NCBI RefSeq assembly: GCF_035474595.1
Contig: NZ_DATIND010000028.1
Coordinates: 1-64,000 of the forward strand
Source of the DNA: Longimicrobium sp.
GTDB taxonomy: Bacteria > Gemmatimonadota > Gemmatimonadetes > Longimicrobiales > Longimicrobiaceae
Reading direction: 5' to 3'
DNA length: 64,000 nt
Part shown: in pieces, positions 60,934 to 64,000 of the stretch
Layout: each line of letters starts with the position of its first letter
How positions within the stretch are numbered: position 1 is the first letter of the stretch
Made by a program: the position numbers and the translations under genes
The notes under the pieces: generated by a model
The model's input: only the letters and a program-made list of their open reading frames with translations
Told to the model about the DNA's origin: nothing
Databases searched by the model: none

Positions 60934-62175
60934 GTGAGGCGCTACCGCTCGTTCGTGCTGGGAGACCCCATCCTCTTCGGCCTGGTGGTGGGGCTGGCGA
61001 TGTTCGGCATCGCCATGATCTACAGCGCCGGGGTGCTCGACGTACCCGACAAGACGGTGACCGGGGCGTGGCGCCAGCAGCTGATCTGGTTCATGCTGGC
61101 GCTGATGATCGTGCCCTTCATCCTGCGCGTGCCCATCGGCTGGCTGGAGTGGGCGGCGCAGCCGGCGTACGCCGTGGCGCTGCTGATGCTGGTGGCCACC
61201 CTCTTCTTCGGCGGCGGCGAGGGCACGGCGGCCAGCACCAAGAGCTGGCTGACGGTGGGGCCGCTGCACCTGCAGCCCAGCGAGGTGGCCAAGATCGCCA
61301 CGGCGCTGATGCTGGCGCGGGTGCTGGGCGAGTGGCGCGAGCCGCCCAAGACGCTGTGGGGGCTGTGGAAGCCCATCGTGGTGGTGATGCTGCCCATGGG
61401 GCTGGTGATGCTGCAGCCGGACCTGGGGTCGGCGCTGGTGTTCGCCTCGATCCTGGTGTGGTGCCTGTTCTGGGCGGGCACGCCGCTGTCCACCATCTTC
61501 TTCCTGGTCTCGCCCATCCTCAGCCTGTTCCTGTCCATCAGCTGGCAGGTATGGGGCGTCTACATCGTCCTGATGCTGGTGCTGCTGCTCAGGCGCGACG
61601 CGTTCATCTCCGAGAAGGCCACCATCTGGCTGGCCAACGCCATGGCGGGCGCCGCGGCGCTGCCGCTGTGGAACAAGCTGCAGCCGTACCAGAAGAACCG
61701 CTTCATGGTGTTCCTGGACCCCATGATCGATCCGCGGGGCGCCGGGTACAACCTGATCCAGAGCCGCGTGGCCATCGGCAGCGGCGGGTGGCTGGGGCGC
61801 GGGTGGCTGCACGGCCCGCAGAAGCGGCTGGCCTTCCTCCCCGAGCAGCACACCGACTTCATCTTCTCGGTGATCGGCGAGGAGTTGGGCTTCATCGGGG
61901 TGCTGGCGGTGCTGGGCTGCTTCGGCTTCATCTTCTGGCGCCTGGTGAAGATCGCCGAGCGCAGCAACGACCCGTTCGCGTCGCTGGTGCCCATCGGCAT
62001 CTTCGGGAGCTGGTTCGCGCACGTGCTGATCAACGTGGGGATGACGGTGGGGATCATGCCGGTCACCGGCATCCCGCTCCCCTTCATCAGCTACGGGGGC
62101 TCGTTCCTGCTGGTGAACCTGCTGGCGATGGCGGTCATCCAGCGCGTGGCGGCGGAGACCGGCCGGGCCAGATAA
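60934..62175 (+). CDS. rodA: Rod shape-determining SEDS glycosyltransferase RodA
   Basis: A 413-aa polytopic SEDS protein that polymerises glycan strands with a class B PBP partner. Visible SEDS features: GIAMIYSAGVLDVP, LQPSEVAKIATALMLARVL, DLGSALVFASILVWCLFWAG, the catalytic-loop region FLDPMIDPRGAGYNLIQSRV, AIGSGGWLGRGWLHGPQKRL, LPEQHTDFIFSVIGEELGFI, and GIPLPFISYGGSFLLVNLLA. Start GTG 60934. The cognate PBP2 gene (mrdA), usually between mreD and rodA, is not here: only 49 bp separate them. Confidence 0.95.
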   Translation: MRRYRSFVLGDPILFGLVVGLAMFGIAMIYSAGVLDVPDKTVTGAWRQQLIWFMLALMIVPFILRVPIGWLEWAAQPAYAVALLMLVATLFFGGGEGTAASTKSWLTVGPLHLQPSEVAKIATALMLARVLGEWREPPKTLWGLWKPIVVVMLPMGLVMLQPDLGSALVFASILVWCLFWAGTPLSTIFFLVSPILSLFLSISWQVWGVYIVLMLVLLLRRDAFISEKATIWLANAMAGAAALPLWNKLQPYQKNRFMVFLDPMIDPRGAGYNLIQSRVAIGSGGWLGRGWLHGPQKRLAFLPEQHTDFIFSVIGEELGFIGVLAVLGCFGFIFWRLVKIAERSNDPFASLVPIGIFGSWFAHVLINVGMTVGIMPVTGIPLPFISYGGSFLLVNLLAMAVIQRVAAETGRAR

Positions 62176-62179
62176 ACCG

Positions 62180-62293
62180 AAGTGCGGGAGTGCGGAAGTG
62201 CGTGAGTGCGTTGGATTCTCCGGAGTCCGGCGCACTGGCGCATGTCGTTGCACCGTTCCCCGCGCACTTTCGCACTCACGCACTTCCGCACTT
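62180..62293. repeat. Inverted arms of short tandem repeats (R6)
   Basis: Left arm AGTGCGGGAGTGCGGAAGTG (62180-62210 in full), right arm with CGCACTTTCGCACTCACGCA (62262-62293), spacer ~50 bp. Ends 8 bp before the accD start. Units match R5 and the window-edge repeat. Confidence 0.75.
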
Positions 62294-62301
62294 TCTTCGA
62301 T

Positions 62302-63177
62302 ATGGCCTGGTTCAAGAAGCCCAAGACGCGGCTGCAGGCGTCCGACAAGCGCGACCTGCCCGGCGACGTCTGGGAGAAGTGCCCCAGCTGCGGCGAGATC
62401 CTGTACCGCGAGAAGCTGAAGGAGAACTGGCAGGTGTGCCCCAACTGCGGGCACCACCACCGGCTCTCGGCGGGCGGCTACGTGGCGCTGCTGATCGACG
62501 ACGGCACCTTCCGCGAAACCGACCGCGACCTGCGCTCGGGCGACCCGCTCCAGTTCGTGGACCTGAAGCCCTACCGCGAGCGCCTGGCCCAGGCCGAGCG
62601 CAAGAACCCGCACGGCGAGGCGGTGATCACCGGCACCGGGGCGCTCGAGGGGATCCCCGTTTCCATCGGGGTGATGGACTTCTCCTTCATCGGCGGGTCG
62701 ATGGGCTCCGTGGTGGGCGAGAAGCTGGCCCGCGCCGGGATGCGCGCGCTGGAGAAGCGCACTCCGCTCCTCATCGTTTCGGCCAGCGGCGGCGCGCGGA
62801 TGATGGAGGGGATCTTCTCTCTGATGCAGATGGCCAAGACGTCGGCCGTCCTCGCGCGGCTGAACGAAGCGGGGCTGCCGTACGTCTCCATCCTGACGGA
62901 TCCCACGACGGGCGGGGTGACGGCGAGCTACGCCATGCTGGGCGACGTGAACGTGGCCGAGCCCGAGGCGCTGATCGGCTTCGCGGGGCCGCGGGTGATC
63001 GAGCAGACGATCAAGCAGGAGCTTCCCGAGGGCTTCCAGCGCTCCGAGTTCCTGCTGGAGCACGGGATGCTGGACCTGATCGTCGACCGCCGGAAGATGA
63101 AGGCGGAGATCGCCCGCGTGCTGCGCCACATGCTGGGCCAGCCGGCGCCCGAGGAGTTCGCGGGGGCGGAGGCCTGA
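62302..63177 (+). CDS. accD: Acetyl-CoA carboxylase carboxyltransferase subunit beta
   Basis: A 291-aa subunit transferring the carboxyl group from biotin to acetyl-CoA, first step of fatty-acid synthesis. N-terminal zinc ribbon WEKCPSCGEILYREKL with CPNCGHHHRLS (four Cys); crotonase-like core with VMDFSFIGGSMGSVVGEKLA, SASGGARMMEGIFSLMQMAK and LTDPTTGGVTASYAMLGDVN. The partner accA is not in the window. The ATG lies just after repeat R6, with no clear Shine-Dalgarno. Confidence 0.97.
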   Translation: MAWFKKPKTRLQASDKRDLPGDVWEKCPSCGEILYREKLKENWQVCPNCGHHHRLSAGGYVALLIDDGTFRETDRDLRSGDPLQFVDLKPYRERLAQAERKNPHGEAVITGTGALEGIPVSIGVMDFSFIGGSMGSVVGEKLARAGMRALEKRTPLLIVSASGGARMMEGIFSLMQMAKTSAVLARLNEAGLPYVSILTDPTTGGVTASYAMLGDVNVAEPEALIGFAGPRVIEQTIKQELPEGFQRSEFLLEHGMLDLIVDRRKMKAEIARVLRHMLGQPAPEEFAGAEA

Positions 63178-63187
63178 TCTCCCATCT

Positions 63188-63247
63188 CCCGCCAATGAAT
63201 TGGCGGGCAACAACAGCACAAAGTCCCTGCGGGACTGCTCCCCGGCA
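63188..63247. repeat. Two-hairpin intergenic element, copy C
   Basis: Stem 1 CCCGCCAAT-GA-ATTGGCGGG (63188-63207), linker GCAACAAC (63207-63214), stem 2 AGTCCC/GGGACT (63222-63236), then CCGGCAT. Third copy of the element; lies 11 bp after the accD stop. Confidence 0.7.
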
Positions 63248-63384
63248 TTCGGGCCATGCACCAGCATTGGTGTTGCCGCCGGGTTCTCCCCCTCCCCCGC
63301 GGAGCGGGCGGAGGGGGCTGCCTGGCGGGCAGGATGCTTTCGCGGCGCACTGATTCTATCTCGAACTGTCGGAACTGACGGGTG

Positions 63385-64000
63385 ATGAAGGACGACCAGC
63401 CGGGCGCATGGCTGTTCGCGCGGCCGACCGGCGGGATTCGCTGGGGGCTGGAACGGACGCAGGAGCTGCTCGCCGGTGTGGGGGACCCGCACCGGCGCTT
63501 TCGTTCGCTCCACGTGGGCGGCACCAACGGCAAGGGCTCGGTTTCCGCGCTCTGCGACGCGGCGCTGCGCGCGGCCGATCCGTCGCGCGTGGTGGGGCTC
63601 TACACCTCGCCGCACCTGGTGTCGTTCGACGAGCGCATCCGCATCGGCGGGCGGCCGGTGGAGCGCGAACTGCTGCTGGCCTGCGAGGCGCGCCTGCGTC
63701 CCGCCATCGAGCGCACCGGCGCCACCTTCTTCGAGGCGACCACCGCCATCGCCTTCCTCTGCTTCGCGGAAGCGGGGGTGGAGATGGCCGTCGTCGAGGT
63801 CGGGCTGGGCGGGCGGCTGGACTCGACCAACGTGATCACCCCCGAGGCCTGCGCGGTCACCAACATCACCCGCGACCACACCGAGTACCTGGGCGAGGCG
63901 CTGGAGGAGATCGCATTCGAGAAGGCGGGGATCTTCAAGCCCGGCATCCCCGCGGTCGTCGCGGAGACGGAGCCGCGGGCGCTGGACGTGCTGCGGCGGC
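63385..64000 (+). CDS. folC: Folylpolyglutamate/dihydrofolate synthase, 5' part
   Basis: The gene runs off the window; 205 codons are seen. It adds glutamate to folates (and possibly to dihydropteroate). Features: RWGLERTQELLAGVGDPHRR, Walker A-type P-loop LHVGGTNGKGSVSAL, YTSPHLVSFDERIRI, EVGLGGRLDSTNVI and NITRDHTEYLGEALEEIAFE followed by KAGIFKPG. ATG 63385 is used; a GTG immediately upstream is possible. In other genomes folC often follows accD, as here. Confidence 0.93.
   Translation, partial: MKDDQPGAWLFARPTGGIRWGLERTQELLAGVGDPHRRFRSLHVGGTNGKGSVSALCDAALRAADPSRVVGLYTSPHLVSFDERIRIGGRPVERELLLACEARLRPAIERTGATFFEATTAIAFLCFAEAGVEMAVVEVGLGGRLDSTNVITPEACAVTNITRDHTEYLGEALEEIAFEKAGIFKPGIPAVVAETEPRALDVLRR

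Noticed and set aside
60469-63879. Very long minus-strand ORF (over 1100 codons) opposite mreD-rodA-accD-folC
   Set aside because: Low-complexity composition and no domain; all real motifs are on the plus strand.

Overview
The window is about 70% GC, lacks mobile elements and RNA genes, and carries a Gram-negative gene set (TonB receptor, outer-membrane barrel, MreBCD/RodA). Gene order, base composition and the type of RiPP leader suggest a Gemmatimonadota bacterium, probably Longimicrobium-like. That placement is from memory of the group, not from a search.

Layout. 1-8.9 kb: mannose-1-phosphate guanylyltransferase, response regulator and roadblock protein on the minus strand, then lipoprotein-serS, a histidine kinase, and a PcrA helicase coupled to a hydrolase. 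8.9-11.5 kb: a duplicated toxin-antitoxin array with two ParD + (ParE-ParD fusion) cassettes and a truncated third copy, each with the same hairpin and promoter. 11.5-18.3 kb: zinc phospholipase C, two membrane proteins, a nitrilase plus a degenerate NAD-synthetase-like protein, murA (Asp in place of the catalytic Cys), a UbiK-like protein and a PgeF-like oxidoreductase. 18.6-22.8 kb: His-rich exported protein, TonB receptor and a BNR-repeat protein with a CPCC motif, possibly for metal handling. 22.8-26.8 kb: BrnT/BrnA, an FRG-domain protein, and three tandem copies of a two-gene module pairing an unknown ~105-aa protein (A) with a HEPN-like protein (B); the third B is scrambled by two compensating frameshifts.

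26.8-36.4 kb: the translation operon rimP-nusA-ylxQ-infB-ylxP-rbfA-(unknown)-truB-ribF, with an HTH gene coupled to its end. 36.5-44.1 kb: accessory genes (acyl-CoA synthetase, barrel protein, DUF2891/DUF979/DUF969, PIN/RHH and RES/Xre toxin-antitoxin pairs) separate this operon from rpsO-pnp (44.4-47.1 kb). 47.3-54.2 kb: a CHAT-domain protease-like TPR protein, an unknown protein, an anti-sigma-like membrane protein, an ECF-like sigma factor and a caspase-family protein, together a candidate signalling or cell-death module. 54.3-56.1 kb: ald and dut. 56.2-57.8 kb: six tandem small RiPP-precursor-like genes with a shared leader, different Cys-rich cores and no modifying enzyme in view. 58.3-64 kb: mreBCD-rodA (no mrdA), accD and the start of folC.

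Two families of intergenic repeats run through the window. One has inverted arms of 6-8-bp tandem repeats, mostly just upstream of start codons. The other is a three-copy two-hairpin element whose stems covary around a fixed GCAACAAC linker. The strongest candidates for something undescribed are the RiPP precursor array, the A/HEPN tandem modules beside the FRG gene, the ParE-ParD fusions apparently starting at CTG, and the CHAT/sigma/caspase locus.
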